Positions 15,471 through 25,540 of a stretch of 64,000 bases of DNA are shown here, one piece after another. Position 1 is the stretch's first letter. Each line of letters opens with the position of its first letter. The position numbers were made by a program, and so were the translations under genes. The stretch covers positions 1-64,000 of the forward strand of contig CAJOEJ010000009.1 in assembly GCA_905233375.1 (NCBI GenBank), written 5' to 3'. The notes beneath the pieces are model-generated. The model saw only the letters and a program-made list of their open reading frames with translations, did not search any database and was not told where the DNA came from. This DNA comes from Paludibacteraceae bacterium. Its GTDB lineage: Bacteria > Bacteroidota > Bacteroidia > Bacteroidales > Paludibacteraceae.

Positions 15471-16718
15471 ATGAAGATTCTATTTGTAGTAAACAACTAC
15501 TTCAGTCAAGGCAACGGTCTTGACGAGTCTGCAAGGCGAACCGTTCAGGCTTTGCGCGAGGCAGGAGAAGAAGTACGCGTGTTGTCGGGTCCCAACTTGG
15601 AAGACCCGAACGGACCTGCACCGGATTACGAGGTGAAAAAGTTCCATTTTCCTTTGATGCAACCTATGTTGGACTCGTTCGGTTACTCGTACGCGGACTG
15701 GCATGGTGAAGTAATAGAAGAAGCCATACGTTGGGCGGATGTAGTGCATTTGGAGGAGACGTTCTTTTTGCACCATGCCGCAATGAACATCGCCAGAAAA
15801 TTAGGCAAGCCTATTACGGGCACGTATCACGTACACCCGGAGAATATCGTATATAATTGTCTGGGTCACCGCGCCGGATTTCTGACGTGTCAGATTCTGT
15901 ACCGTTACTGGTGTCGCGTGTTCTATGATCATTATGCGTATCTGCAATGCCCGACGGAGAATGTGCGTGAACGATTGCTGCGTCATAACGTCAAAGCGCA
16001 ATGTGTAACCCTGTCGAACGGCGTTATACCCGATCCGTGTATCCGTCCGTTGACTCCGCCGGAAGATTATCTGGATGAGAACCGCCCGTTGGATGTTATT
16101 TATATAGGCCGTACGGCGGTAGAGAAAGACCAGCCTACACTCTTTAAAGCTATCCGTATGAGCAAATACGCCAAGCGTATCCGTTTGCATATAGCGGGTC
16201 GCGGACCCAAGTTAGACGAGTACACGCGGATGGCAGAGCAACTGTACCGGGAAGGTGTGGTCGGTTATCCGCCGGTAGTAGGTTTCTATAACCGTGAGGA
16301 GTTGCGCCAGTTGGCAGCAAAAGCGGATTTGGCTGTTCATTGCGCCTATGTGGAGGTGGAAGGAATGAGTATCACCGAAGCCTTGCAACAGGCGGTCGTT
16401 CCGGTCATTGCGACGGCACGTTATTCAGGAACGGATACCTACGCATTGGATGACCGGAGCCGTTTTCCGGAAGGCGATGCCCAAGCATTGGCACAGAAGA
16501 TGGACTATTGGTTTGACCATCCGCGCAAACGCTGGGCAATGGGTTTCCGTTATGCCGAATCAATGAAAAAATATGATATTCACCGGTGCGTCCGCGTGCT
16601 AATAGAAATGTTCCAAAATGCCGTTGAATTCAAGAAAAACAAGCATATTATTCATCGCCATCCTATGCTTTCTACCGTTAAGCGTCGTTTCATCCGACTC
16701 TACAGTCACAGCGCATAA
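15471..16718 (+). CDS. family 4 glycosyltransferase
   Basis: It probably transfers a sugar from a nucleotide-sugar donor to a lipid or glycan acceptor at the cytoplasmic membrane. The 415-residue GT-B protein has an N-terminal acceptor domain (MKILFVVNNYFSQGNGLDESARR), an inter-domain DVIYIGRTAVEKDQPTLFKAI at about 204-224 and the donor-site EVEGMSITEALQQAVVPV near 300-317. The C-terminal 33 residues overlap the signal peptide region of the next gene by 101 bases in a different frame and look like out-of-frame extension rather than conserved sequence. Confidence 0.85.
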   Translation: MKILFVVNNYFSQGNGLDESARRTVQALREAGEEVRVLSGPNLEDPNGPAPDYEVKKFHFPLMQPMLDSFGYSYADWHGEVIEEAIRWADVVHLEETFFLHHAAMNIARKLGKPITGTYHVHPENIVYNCLGHRAGFLTCQILYRYWCRVFYDHYAYLQCPTENVRERLLRHNVKAQCVTLSNGVIPDPCIRPLTPPEDYLDENRPLDVIYIGRTAVEKDQPTLFKAIRMSKYAKRIRLHIAGRGPKLDEYTRMAEQLYREGVVGYPPVVGFYNREELRQLAAKADLAVHCAYVEVEGMSITEALQQAVVPVIATARYSGTDTYALDDRSRFPEGDAQALAQKMDYWFDHPRKRWAMGFRYAESMKKYDIHRCVRVLIEMFQNAVEFKKNKHIIHRHPMLSTVKRRFIRLYSHSA

Positions 16719-17391
16719 GCTGGTTCATACGTCGTGGTACAGCAGTACCGAGCATATCCGTCGCAATGTGGATATATACATACCGCAGGGCGACGGACCT
16801 TTTCCTGTGCTGTATCTGATACACGGAATTAACGGATACGAAGGTTCATGGCAAGACAGAGGTTTTGCCGTCGATACACTGCTCACCAAGATAGAACAAG
16901 GTGTTTGTCCGCCGATGATGTTGGTTATGCCGGACGTGAATAAATGGCCGTATAAGATTCATCCGGGCGGCAAGAATCTGTGGCGTTACGTGACCCGTTA
17001 TCCGCGTATCAGCAAGGAGCACGAGATCGAGTACTCAATCAGCGAGTTGATGACGATGGTGGATACGACGTATGATGTGAGGTCGTATTGCGTCATCGCC
17101 GGTTTGAGTGACGGAGCGCGTATAGCGGCGAACGTGGCGAATCTGCGTCCCGACTGTATCCGTACGGTCGGACTCTTTTCGCCTGTATTGCACAAAGACC
17201 AGTTGCCGAACGATTCCACGCAGACCTACTTCATCTATGTGGGCAAGCAGGATATATTCCGTTCCAACGGAAAGCGTTTTCACCGTCGTATGCTTAAAGC
17301 GGGTTATCCGCATCAATTTATTGAACTCAAAGGGAGTCATAACTGGCGAATATGGCAGACTTGTTTCGCGGATTTTTTAGAAAAATTGTAA
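16618..17391 (+). CDS. secreted esterase of the alpha/beta-hydrolase (esterase D-like) family
   Basis: The 257-residue protein starts with a signal peptide (SILFIAILCFLPLSVVSSDS), so it is exported. YLIHGINGYEGSW supplies the oxyanion region, GLSDGA (about residues 161-166) the nucleophile Ser, and GSHNWRIW the catalytic His, as in feruloyl- or acetyl-xylan-esterase-like enzymes. The substrate is unknown. The start at 16618 lies 101 bases inside the glycosyltransferase gene; the signal peptide encoded there makes this start convincing. No promoter lies between the two genes. Confidence 0.85.
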   Translation: MPLNSRKTSILFIAILCFLPLSVVSSDSTVTAHKLVHTSWYSSTEHIRRNVDIYIPQGDGPFPVLYLIHGINGYEGSWQDRGFAVDTLLTKIEQGVCPPMMLVMPDVNKWPYKIHPGGKNLWRYVTRYPRISKEHEIEYSISELMTMVDTTYDVRSYCVIAGLSDGARIAANVANLRPDCIRTVGLFSPVLHKDQLPNDSTQTYFIYVGKQDIFRSNGKRFHRRMLKAGYPHQFIELKGSHNWRIWQTCFADFLEKL

Positions 17392-17460
17392 AAAAAAGTA
17401 CCCTGTTTTAGTTGCCAAAAACTCAATTTTGCAAGCATATTGAATTTTTATCGTCAAAAA

Positions 17461-17492
17461 TTTGCATATTTGATTATTTTGTTGTAACTTTG
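17461..17492 (+). promoter_or_regulatory. promoter of the mre-mrd operon
   Basis: TTTG (17461-17464) and TAACTTTG (17485-17492) with a 20-base spacer; the leader to mreB is about 90 bases. Confidence 0.75.
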
Positions 17493-17588
17493 CGCGATTT
17501 TCCAAAATGTGCGCTTTTTTGGGAAACCTTGACTATTAACAAAGGTGCAACAGAATACGATTATTCGCAACTAAAAATATATAAAAAT

Positions 17589-18608
17589 ATGGGACTTTTT
17601 TCTTTTACTCAAGAGATTGCTATTGACTTGGGAACGGCGAACACCATCATCATGTGCGATGACAAGATTGTGGTTGACGAGCCGTCGGTAGTAGCTATTT
17701 CGATGGCGGACAACAAGATGGTTGCCGTAGGACGCAAAGCGCAACAGATGATTGGTAAGGGTGGATCGATGATTCGTACGGTTAGACCGTTGCGCGATGG
17801 TGTGATTGCTGACTTCTATGCCTGCGAAATGATGATTCGCGGTATGATCAAAATGATACCGAAGCAGGCACGCCTTTTCTCGCCGTCTATCCGTATGGTC
17901 GTATGTATTCCTTCGGGTTCAACCGAAGTGGAGATCCGTGCCGTGCGTGACTCGTCGGAGCATGCCGGAGGACGTGATGTCTATATGATCTATGAGCCGA
18001 TGGCAGCAGCCATAGGTATCGGTATAGACGTTGAGAGTCCGGAGGGATGTATGATCGTGGATATAGGTGGCGGTACAACCGAGATTGCGGTTATTTCGTT
18101 GGGCGGTATTGTATGTAACAAATCCATCAAGATTGCCGGTGACGACTTTAACCAGGATATCATCGAGTATATGGGACGTATGCACAACCTGCGTATCGAC
18201 GAGCCTACGGCTGAGCGTATCAAGATTCAGGTAGGTTCGGCATTACCCGAACTGGAGGACGCACCGGAGGACTTCATCGTGATAGGTCCGAACAAAGTGA
18301 CGGCTCTGCCTATGTCTGTTCCGGTAAGCTATCAGGAGATAGCGCACTGTCTGGAGAAGAGTATTTCGAAGATTGAAGGTGCTATCCTTCAGGCTCTTGA
18401 GTCCACTCCGCCTGAGTTGTACTCGGATATCGTAAAACGCGGAATCTACCTGACCGGTGGTGGTGCCTTGCTGCACGGACTGGCTAAACGTCTGACGGAC
18501 AAGATCACTATTCCGTTCTACGTAGCCGATGATCCGCTGCATTCCGTAGCACGCGGAACCGGTGTAGCGCTCAAGAATGTGAATAACTTCGGATTCCTGC
18601 TTCGCTAA
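17589..18608 (+). CDS. mreB: rod-shape determining actin homologue MreB
   Basis: MreB polymerises under the inner membrane and guides lateral wall synthesis. The product has 339 residues with phosphate-1 DLGTANT (13-19), IVDIGGGTTEIAV (phosphate 2) and LTGGGALLHGL (adenosine motif). A longer upstream frame runs through the promoter and is rejected. The N-terminal MGLFSFTQEIAIDLG matches the family, including the short amphipathic start. It is first in an operon with mreC, mreD, mrdA and rodA. Confidence 0.97.
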   Translation: MGLFSFTQEIAIDLGTANTIIMCDDKIVVDEPSVVAISMADNKMVAVGRKAQQMIGKGGSMIRTVRPLRDGVIADFYACEMMIRGMIKMIPKQARLFSPSIRMVVCIPSGSTEVEIRAVRDSSEHAGGRDVYMIYEPMAAAIGIGIDVESPEGCMIVDIGGGTTEIAVISLGGIVCNKSIKIAGDDFNQDIIEYMGRMHNLRIDEPTAERIKIQVGSALPELEDAPEDFIVIGPNKVTALPMSVPVSYQEIAHCLEKSISKIEGAILQALESTPPELYSDIVKRGIYLTGGGALLHGLAKRLTDKITIPFYVADDPLHSVARGTGVALKNVNNFGFLLR

Positions 18609-18619
18609 TCATCCGGCGT

Positions 18620-19411
18620 ATGCAGAATTTGTTGAAAATACTGCTGCGGTATAGCAACTTCCTTGTGTTCTTAGCCTTGGAAGTTGCTGCGTTTTTGCTG
18701 ATTCATTTCAATAACGCTTATCCCCGAAGCAGCCTGCTCAGTACGGCGAACGATGTCGTGGCATGGCAACATGAGCAGATAAGCGAGATAAGGGGTTATT
18801 TCAGTCTTCGCACGCAGAACGAGCAGTTGGCGCAGGAGAATGCCGAGCTGCGTAACCGGTTAGCCTTGGCGGATTCGGCGCAGTTGGAAGAGAGAATGCA
18901 CTATTCGGATGCCAAAGTGGTTCTGTTGACAACGGATAAACTGAACAACTATATCACCATCAACCGGGGAAGCAAAGACGGTATCCGAAAGGGTCAGGGT
19001 GTACGGAACGGAGACGGCGTGGTAGGTATAGTGCGTACGGTAGGTCGTAACTACAGTGTCGTACTGCCGCTTATCAATACGCATATGAACCTCAGTTGCC
19101 GTTTTACCAAGAACGATTATATCGGAACGCTTCAGTGGGACGGAAAAGACCCGCGTTTTGCGCAATTGGCGGATGTGGCGGCACATATGGTCGTCAACAA
19201 CGGCGATACGATAGTGACCAGCGGTTTGAGTCCTGTCTTTCCAGAAGGCGTACCTGTCGGCATCGTGGAGAGCAGCGTGCTGAAGGAAGGCGATTCGTAT
19301 TACACCATACGGGTGAGACTGCATACGAATTTCAAACGGTTGAAATACGTGGAAGTGGTACAAAACCCGCATCAAACGGAATTGGAGGAACTGACAAATG
19401 GACTGGACTAA
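18620..19411 (+). CDS. mreC: rod-shape determining protein MreC
   Basis: The 263-residue bitopic protein has one N-terminal membrane segment (about 9-30), a coiled coil rich in E/Q/L (about 50-85) and a periplasmic beta domain with NYITINRGSKDGIRKGQGV and VVTSGLSPVFPEGVPVG-type motifs (here TIVTSGLSPVFPEG). MreC links MreB, MreD and PBP2 in the elongasome. It starts 11 bases after mreB. Confidence 0.93.
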   Translation: MQNLLKILLRYSNFLVFLALEVAAFLLIHFNNAYPRSSLLSTANDVVAWQHEQISEIRGYFSLRTQNEQLAQENAELRNRLALADSAQLEERMHYSDAKVVLLTTDKLNNYITINRGSKDGIRKGQGVRNGDGVVGIVRTVGRNYSVVLPLINTHMNLSCRFTKNDYIGTLQWDGKDPRFAQLADVAAHMVVNNGDTIVTSGLSPVFPEGVPVGIVESSVLKEGDSYYTIRVRLHTNFKRLKYVEVVQNPHQTELEELTNGLD

Positions 19412-19892
19412 ACAAATATTGCGCTATCTGCTGGTAATGGCGATTCAAGTGCTGCTCTTTGACCAGTTGCAGTTGTGGGGCGTTTGTCATCCCTATATCT
19501 ACGTGCTATGCCTTTTGATGCTTCCTATCACCCTCCCGCACAGCGTGGATATGCTTATTGGAGCGGCTGTGGGACTGGTTATGGATGTGTTCTGCAACTC
19601 CATAGGAATCCATATGGCGTCCTGTATTTTGGTTATGTTCATCCGTCCGTATCTCATCGGTGCCATCGTGAACGACAAGGACCGTCTCAACGAGCAGATA
19701 ACGCTTCATGCGTTAGGTATGGAAGCATTACTGAAATATGTGGTGATCATGGTGTTGATTCATCATTTTACCGTCTTTATGCTCGCGGCATGGAGTTGGA
19801 ATTATATCGGTTTCGTGTTGATAGAGACGTTTGTCAGCGGTATCATTACGATGTTGCTTATTTTAGGATATAATATACTGAAATTTAAATGA
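19398..19892 (+). CDS. mreD: rod-shape determining protein MreD
   Basis: A small polytopic membrane protein of 164 residues with five or six hydrophobic segments, overlapping mreC by 14 bases and mrdA by 4. MreD sequences diverge quickly, so the name rests mainly on size, topology and position between mreC and PBP2; the central GLVMDVFCNSIGIHM fits the family. Confidence 0.88.
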   Translation: MDWTKQILRYLLVMAIQVLLFDQLQLWGVCHPYIYVLCLLMLPITLPHSVDMLIGAAVGLVMDVFCNSIGIHMASCILVMFIRPYLIGAIVNDKDRLNEQITLHALGMEALLKYVVIMVLIHHFTVFMLAAWSWNYIGFVLIETFVSGIITMLLILGYNILKFK

Positions 19893-21727
19893 TTAACGAC
19901 CAATATTATAAGCGCAGATATGTCATCAGTGGTATAGCCATTGTAGTTGTTTTTGTGTTTATAATCCGGTTGTTCTATCTGCAAATAATCGACCAGTCCA
20001 CCAAAGACCAGGCGGATAACAATGCGCTGGTCAAACAGACTATTTATCCTTCCCGCGGACTTATCTATGACCGCAACGGCGAGTTGCTTGTATTCAACCA
20101 GCCTATCTACGAAATCACGATGACGATGCGTGATATGAAGGAAGGATGGGATACGGTTGCTTTTTGCCAGTGTCTCCATATCACCGAAACGGAGTTTGAT
20201 GAGCGTATATCCGAGATAAAAGACCGTCGCAAGAACCGCGGTTATTCACGCTGGACACCGCAGGTGTTCATGAGCCAGCTCAAGAAAGAAGATATTGCGA
20301 CATTACAGGAATCCCTGTTCATGTTCCCCGGTGTGCAGATCCAGAAACGAACGCTTCGTGACTATACCTACAATGCCGCTGCGCATGTGTTGGGTTCGGT
20401 AGGCGAGGTGAACCAGCGCGATCTGGACAGAGACGCCTATTATGCGCGCGGCGATTATTCCGGTCGTGACGGACTGGAACGGACGTATGAGCATCAGTTA
20501 CGCGGAGAAAAAGGGGTAGAAGTGTTGATGCGTGACTCGCGAGGACGCATGCAGGGAAGTTATCAGAACGGTGAACTGGACCGCAAAGCCAAAGCAGGAA
20601 CGGACTTATACACCACGTTGGATATTCAGTTGCAACTGCTGGCGGAGGAACTGCTGAGCGGCAAGATAGGTAGTGCGGTCGCTATCGAACCCAAAACGGG
20701 TGAGATCTTGGCATTGGTGTCCAATCCGGCATGGAATCCCAAAGTGCTGGTAGGAAAAGAGCGTAGCAAGAACTACAACCAACTGCTTAATGACAAGACC
20801 AAACCGCTGATGAACCGTGCTACGCAAGCGACTTATCCTCCGGGTTCGACGTTCAAGACAATCCAGTCACTGGTGTGTCTGGACCAGGGTGCTATCACGC
20901 CCAATACTCTTTATCCCTGTTCGGGACCCGGCAGTACGCCTATCAAATGTACTCACCATCACGGTTCGCCCGTGGCGCTGGACAGGGCTATTGAACAGAG
21001 TTGTAATCCGTATTTCTGGTGCGCTTTCCGCGACTTGCTGCAGAAAGACGGATACGGTAAGGACAACGAGGATTTCCGTCACCGCTATGAGTTATGGCGC
21101 GATGCGGTCATGAGTTTCGGTTTGGGGCAGCGGTTCACCGATTCCGACTTGGGCGAGCAGTCCGCCGGCAGTATTCCGAGCACCCGGATGTATGACAAAT
21201 ACTACGGCAAGACAGGATGGAAAGCCATCACAATCCGTTCGCTCAGCATCGGACAGGGAGAGATACTGGTGACACCGCTCCAATTGGCAAACCAGGCATC
21301 CGTGATAGCCAACGGAGGATATTATATCTCTCCGCATCTCAACCGCAACGACTCGATGCTGACCCACAGGCACGATGTGGCGATAGACAAGCAGTATTTT
21401 GATGTGGTGAAAGACGGTATGCACCGTGTGATGGTTTACGGAACGGGTCGTCATTATGCCGTTGATTCGCTGCATATGGCGGGCAAGACAGGAACGGTAC
21501 AGAACCCGCATGGACGTGATCATGCCATCTTCATCGGTTTTGCACCGGTGGAAGACCCTAAAATAGCCGTTGCTGTAGTCGTTGAAAACGCAGGTTTTGG
21601 CGCTACATGGGCATGCCCGGTAGCAACGATGATGATCGAGCAATACCTCACCGGAGAGGTGAAAAGAAAAGATTTAAGGAAACGTATAGGAAGTACTGTA
21701 CTCAATGAGGGCGTCAAGAAGTGGTAA
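19889..21727 (+). CDS. mrdA: penicillin-binding protein 2 (peptidoglycan transpeptidase)
   Basis: This is the class B PBP of the elongasome. The 612 residues show an N-terminal membrane anchor (about 12-34), a dimerisation/pedestal domain and the transpeptidase domain with SxxK (STFK, Ser near 320), SxN (SCN near 370) and KTGT near 532. The spacing is normal. It overlaps mreD by 4 and rodA by 23 bases, so expression is coupled. Confidence 0.96.
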   Translation: MINDQYYKRRYVISGIAIVVVFVFIIRLFYLQIIDQSTKDQADNNALVKQTIYPSRGLIYDRNGELLVFNQPIYEITMTMRDMKEGWDTVAFCQCLHITETEFDERISEIKDRRKNRGYSRWTPQVFMSQLKKEDIATLQESLFMFPGVQIQKRTLRDYTYNAAAHVLGSVGEVNQRDLDRDAYYARGDYSGRDGLERTYEHQLRGEKGVEVLMRDSRGRMQGSYQNGELDRKAKAGTDLYTTLDIQLQLLAEELLSGKIGSAVAIEPKTGEILALVSNPAWNPKVLVGKERSKNYNQLLNDKTKPLMNRATQATYPPGSTFKTIQSLVCLDQGAITPNTLYPCSGPGSTPIKCTHHHGSPVALDRAIEQSCNPYFWCAFRDLLQKDGYGKDNEDFRHRYELWRDAVMSFGLGQRFTDSDLGEQSAGSIPSTRMYDKYYGKTGWKAITIRSLSIGQGEILVTPLQLANQASVIANGGYYISPHLNRNDSMLTHRHDVAIDKQYFDVVKDGMHRVMVYGTGRHYAVDSLHMAGKTGTVQNPHGRDHAIFIGFAPVEDPKIAVAVVVENAGFGATWACPVATMMIEQYLTGEVKRKDLRKRIGSTVLNEGVKKW

Positions 21728-23165
21728 CATATGGAGTAATGTCGATTGGCTGACGATCGGGCTGTTTCTTGCTTTGGCTATCTTTGGATGGCTTAATATA
21801 TACGGTGCCAGCTATACGTTTGACCAAACGAGTATCTTCGATTTCTCGAACCGTGCCGGTAAGCAGTTCACATGGATAATGGGTTCGTTGCTGCTCGGGT
21901 TGATTCTTCTGCTGATAGATAACAAGACGTACGATGTGGTGGCATATGTGCTCTATGGCGCGATGTTGTTGTTGCTATTGGCGACGCCTTTTCTGGCGCG
22001 GGATATCAAAGGATCGTTGTCCTGGATTTCGTTGGGTCCGGTGAATCTTCAGCCTGCCGAATTTGCCAAGTGTGTGGTCGCGCTGACGATAGCCAAGTAT
22101 ATGGGCAGGTACGAATACAAAATACGAACTTGGCGCGATCTCATCGTACCTTTTGCGCTCATCGGTGTACCGGCTCTTATTATCATGATTATGCAAAAAG
22201 AGACCGGTTCGGCACTGGTCTTTGCTGCTTTCCTGCTGGTTTTCTACCGTCAGGGAATGAGCGGTTACGTGTTGTGGATGGGTGTGGCGGCTGTCGCATT
22301 GTTTATAATCAGTATCCGATGGGGTGCGACTCCTCTGCCTTTGGGTACGGGAAGTACCGGTATTCTGGCATGCATGCTGCTTCTTACGGTGGTGGAGATA
22401 TATTTCATCTGTAAGGAGCATCGCATGCGCTGGCAGGCGCTCATACTGACAGGAAGTGTCGCTTTCATCTATAGTATTTGCCTGCTCATCAATATATGGA
22501 TACCGATGCCGTTCGATTGGATTTCGATGGGAATAGTCATCGCTCTGGTACTGTATAATATCTTTGTCAGTCTTTATTGGCGCAAGTATATGCTGCTCAT
22601 GGTGGCTGCCTTCACGCTTTTTTGTGTCGGTTACACCCACGCCTGCGATATCGTATTCACCAAGGTTCTTCAGCCGCACCAGCGTATCCGTATTGAGGTT
22701 CTGCTGGGTATGAAAGAGGATCCGGCAGGCGCTGGATACAACGTGAACCAGGCACGTATAGCCATCGGTTCGGGCAGGTTCTTCGGAAAGGGCTATCTGA
22801 ACGGCACGCAGACCAAGCTTCAGTTCGTCCCGGAGCAGGATACGGATTTTATCTTCTGTACGGTAGGTGAAGAATGGGGTTTTGTCGGTTCCATCGGAGT
22901 TTTATTGGTATATCTGTTCTTCATTTTGCGCCTGATACGGATAGCAGAACGCCAGCGGTTGGTATCCACCCGGATCTATGCCTATTCGGTGGCAAGTATC
23001 TTCCTCTTCCACCTTACTATCAACGTGGGTATGGTGTTGGGACTGATGCCGGTAATCGGTATTCCGTTGCCCTTCTTCAGTTATGGAGGCAGTTCGTTAT
23101 GGGGCTTTACGTTGTTGTTGTTTATCCTGTTACGCATGGATGCCGCCCGTATGGAGCAATTATAG
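21705..23165 (+). CDS. rodA: RodA peptidoglycan glycosyltransferase
   Basis: This SEDS-family polytopic protein polymerises lipid II and works with PBP2. The 486 residues contain about ten membrane segments, GSLSWISLGPVNLQPAEFAK with the RW/SW-x-LGP-QPSE-like signature, and the C-terminal GIPLPFFSYGGSSLW typical of SEDS proteins. It is longer than many RodA proteins (about 370-420) because of an extra hydrophobic stretch around 200-300, as seen in Bacteroidetes. Confidence 0.94.
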   Translation: MRASRSGNIWSNVDWLTIGLFLALAIFGWLNIYGASYTFDQTSIFDFSNRAGKQFTWIMGSLLLGLILLLIDNKTYDVVAYVLYGAMLLLLLATPFLARDIKGSLSWISLGPVNLQPAEFAKCVVALTIAKYMGRYEYKIRTWRDLIVPFALIGVPALIIMIMQKETGSALVFAAFLLVFYRQGMSGYVLWMGVAAVALFIISIRWGATPLPLGTGSTGILACMLLLTVVEIYFICKEHRMRWQALILTGSVAFIYSICLLINIWIPMPFDWISMGIVIALVLYNIFVSLYWRKYMLLMVAAFTLFCVGYTHACDIVFTKVLQPHQRIRIEVLLGMKEDPAGAGYNVNQARIAIGSGRFFGKGYLNGTQTKLQFVPEQDTDFIFCTVGEEWGFVGSIGVLLVYLFFILRLIRIAERQRLVSTRIYAYSVASIFLFHLTINVGMVLGLMPVIGIPLPFFSYGGSSLWGFTLLLFILLRMDAARMEQL

Positions 23166-23166
23166 T

Positions 23167-23625
23167 ATGTTTGTAACGAATCCCATAGGAATAATCGGTG
23201 AATCCGAAGCTGCCCAAATACTGAAGAGCAAAGGGTTTCGTGTGATAGAGCATAACTGGCGTTTGGGACGGCTGGAGGTGGATCTGATAGCGGAGAACAG
23301 TAACGAGATAGTGTTTGTCGAGGTGAAAGCGCGTACTTCCACGTATGGGGACAAGATGCCTGAAGAGTATGTCGATGATACGAAAAAACGGCATATGGAG
23401 ACAGCTGCCAATGCCTATATCAAGTACCGCAAAATCACGAAAACGCCGCGGTTCGATATTATCGGGATATTGGTTGATCCTGCCACCCATGAGGTTACGT
23501 ACCGCAATCATTTGGAAAATGCGTTCATGCCTCGTCAGCGTACGGTGAGTGCCGGTACGTATGGCGGCGCATTGACAAGGCGCTTTGGTTTTAGAGTGTT
23601 TGGGAAGCGAGGCAAAAAGAAGTAA
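23167..23625 (+). CDS. yraN: YraN-family putative endonuclease
   Basis: UPF0102/YraN proteins have a PD-(D/E)XK nuclease-like fold and unknown function. The 152-residue product has GRLEVDLIA followed by FVEVKARTS, the expected D-x-n-ExK core, plus GESEAAQILKSKGF at the start. ATG 23167 just after the rodA stop is chosen rather than an upstream ATG inside rodA. The basic C-terminal tail (KRGKKK) may bind nucleic acid. Confidence 0.9.
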   Translation: MFVTNPIGIIGESEAAQILKSKGFRVIEHNWRLGRLEVDLIAENSNEIVFVEVKARTSTYGDKMPEEYVDDTKKRHMETAANAYIKYRKITKTPRFDIIGILVDPATHEVTYRNHLENAFMPRQRTVSAGTYGGALTRRFGFRVFGKRGKKK

Positions 23626-23629
23626 ATCT

Positions 23630-25504
23630 ATGGATTTTAAATATGATGTCATAGTGGTAGGAGCCGGTCATGCCGGTTGTGAGGCAGCCAGCGCAGCGGC
23701 TCGTATGGGAAGCAAGACGCTTCTCATCACCATGGATATGAACAAGATTGCCCAGATGAGCTGTAATCCGGCTGTGGGCGGCATCGCTAAAGGACAGATT
23801 GTTCGTGAGATCGATGCGCTGGGCGGACAGATGGGTATTGTTACGGACCGGACGGCTATCCAGTTCCGCTTGCTCAATAAGAGCAAGGGAGCAGCTATGT
23901 GGAGTCCCCGCAGCCAAAGCGACCGAAAGCGCTTCATTGAGGAATGGGTGAAGGTGTTGTCGCATACCGATAATCTCAGCATATGGCAGGATACAGTCGT
24001 ATCTCTTATTATCAGAGATAATAAGGTTTGCGGTGTAAAGACGGCATTGGGTATTGAGATGCAGTCGCAGGCGGTTGTATTGACTAACGGTACGTTCCTT
24101 AACGGACTGATGCATTGCGGTAAAACGCAGATCCCCGGAGGACGCACATCCGAACCCGCTTCACACGGTTTGACTGAGCAGTTGGTAGCGTTGGGATTTA
24201 AAGCGGATCGTATGAAAACCGGTACTCCGGCACGTATAGACTCCCGGTCTATCCATTTTGAACAAATGGTACGTCAGGACGGAGATAATGACTGGCATCA
24301 GTTCTCGTATCTTGATACGGTTCATCGTGAGCTCAAACAGATGCCTTGTTGGATCACTTATACCAATCCGGATACACATGATGCGCTCCGTGCAGGATTG
24401 GCAGATTCTCCCCTTTTCAACGGACAAATTCAAAGTATAGGTCCGCGTTATTGCCCGAGTATAGAAACGAAGATCGTAACGTTTGCCGATAAAGACGCCC
24501 ACCAGCTTTTTTTGGAGCCGGAAGGCGTGGACAGTAATGAGTATTACGTGAATGGTTTTTCCAGCAGTCTCCCTTGGCAGATACAATTAGCCGGACTGAA
24601 AACCGTTAAAGGATTGGAGGATGTAGTGCTCTATCGTCCCGGATATGCTATTGAATATGACTTCTTCGACCCCACCCAGTTACATCATACTTTGGAGACT
24701 AAACAGATTAGAAATCTGTTTTTCGCCGGACAGATCAATGGAACTACTGGCTATGAAGAGGCGGCAGGTCAAGGATTAGTAGCAGGTGTCAATGCGCATA
24801 TCAACGTACATGGAGGAGCCCCGTTCATGATGCATCGCGATGAGAGTTATATCGGTGTGCTGATTGACGATTTGGTGAATAAGGGTGTGGACGAGCCTTA
24901 TCGCATGTTCACCTCCCGCGCTGAATACCGCATTCTATTGCGTCAGGATAATGCGGACGAACGACTCACAGCACGCAGTTATGAGATGGGTTTGGCAAGT
25001 GATGAGCGATATCTATTGTTGCAGCAAAAACAAGCAGCTTGTGCCGATTTTATCGGGTTTATGCAATCTGCTACCGTCCATAAAGGAGAGGTGGACGCTT
25101 GGTTGCAGTCGATAGGCAGTAGTCCGCTTCATGAAGGGTGTAAAATTAGCGACTTGGTTTTGCGTCCACAGGTGACTATAACCGAATTAGCCAAGGTACT
25201 TCCTGTGTTAAAAGTTAAGATGGATGAGTTGCCGGATAATTCCGAAGAAATCGTAGAAAGTTGCGAAATTCAAATCAAGTACGCCGGATATATCAAGCGC
25301 GAACAAATGGAAGCTGCCAAACTGCAACGATTGGATCAGATCCGTATTCCGGATACATTCAATTATGAAGTGGTTCAAAGTCTGAGTACCGAGGCTCGCC
25401 AAAAACTAAGCCGGATTCGTCCGAAGTCTATTGGTGAAGCGCAACGTATACCGGGTGTAAGCCCGAATGATATTAGTGTATTATTAGTGTTAATGGGACG
25501 ATAA
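23630..25504 (+). CDS. mnmG: tRNA uridine-5-carboxymethylaminomethyl modification enzyme MnmG (GidA)
   Basis: With MnmE it installs the cmnm5 group at U34 of certain tRNAs, using FAD and methylene-THF. The 624-residue protein begins with the FAD-binding VVGAGHAGCEAA (about 8-19), and has the conserved QMSCNPAVGGIAKG, MKTGTPARID and GQINGTTGYEEAAGQG. It starts 5 bases after yraN. In many bacteria mnmG lies near the replication origin, which fits the parS site 37 bases after its stop codon. Confidence 0.97.
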   Translation: MDFKYDVIVVGAGHAGCEAASAAARMGSKTLLITMDMNKIAQMSCNPAVGGIAKGQIVREIDALGGQMGIVTDRTAIQFRLLNKSKGAAMWSPRSQSDRKRFIEEWVKVLSHTDNLSIWQDTVVSLIIRDNKVCGVKTALGIEMQSQAVVLTNGTFLNGLMHCGKTQIPGGRTSEPASHGLTEQLVALGFKADRMKTGTPARIDSRSIHFEQMVRQDGDNDWHQFSYLDTVHRELKQMPCWITYTNPDTHDALRAGLADSPLFNGQIQSIGPRYCPSIETKIVTFADKDAHQLFLEPEGVDSNEYYVNGFSSSLPWQIQLAGLKTVKGLEDVVLYRPGYAIEYDFFDPTQLHHTLETKQIRNLFFAGQINGTTGYEEAAGQGLVAGVNAHINVHGGAPFMMHRDESYIGVLIDDLVNKGVDEPYRMFTSRAEYRILLRQDNADERLTARSYEMGLASDERYLLLQQKQAACADFIGFMQSATVHKGEVDAWLQSIGSSPLHEGCKISDLVLRPQVTITELAKVLPVLKVKMDELPDNSEEIVESCEIQIKYAGYIKREQMEAAKLQRLDQIRIPDTFNYEVVQSLSTEARQKLSRIRPKSIGEAQRIPGVSPNDISVLLVLMGR

Positions 25505-25540
25505 TTTGATGAGTTAGTTTGCTTTGCAAACTATATTAAT

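Noticed and set aside
17412..17588. Longer MreB with 59 extra residues
   Set aside because: The extension covers the promoter; MGLFSFTQEIAIDLG is the normal MreB start.
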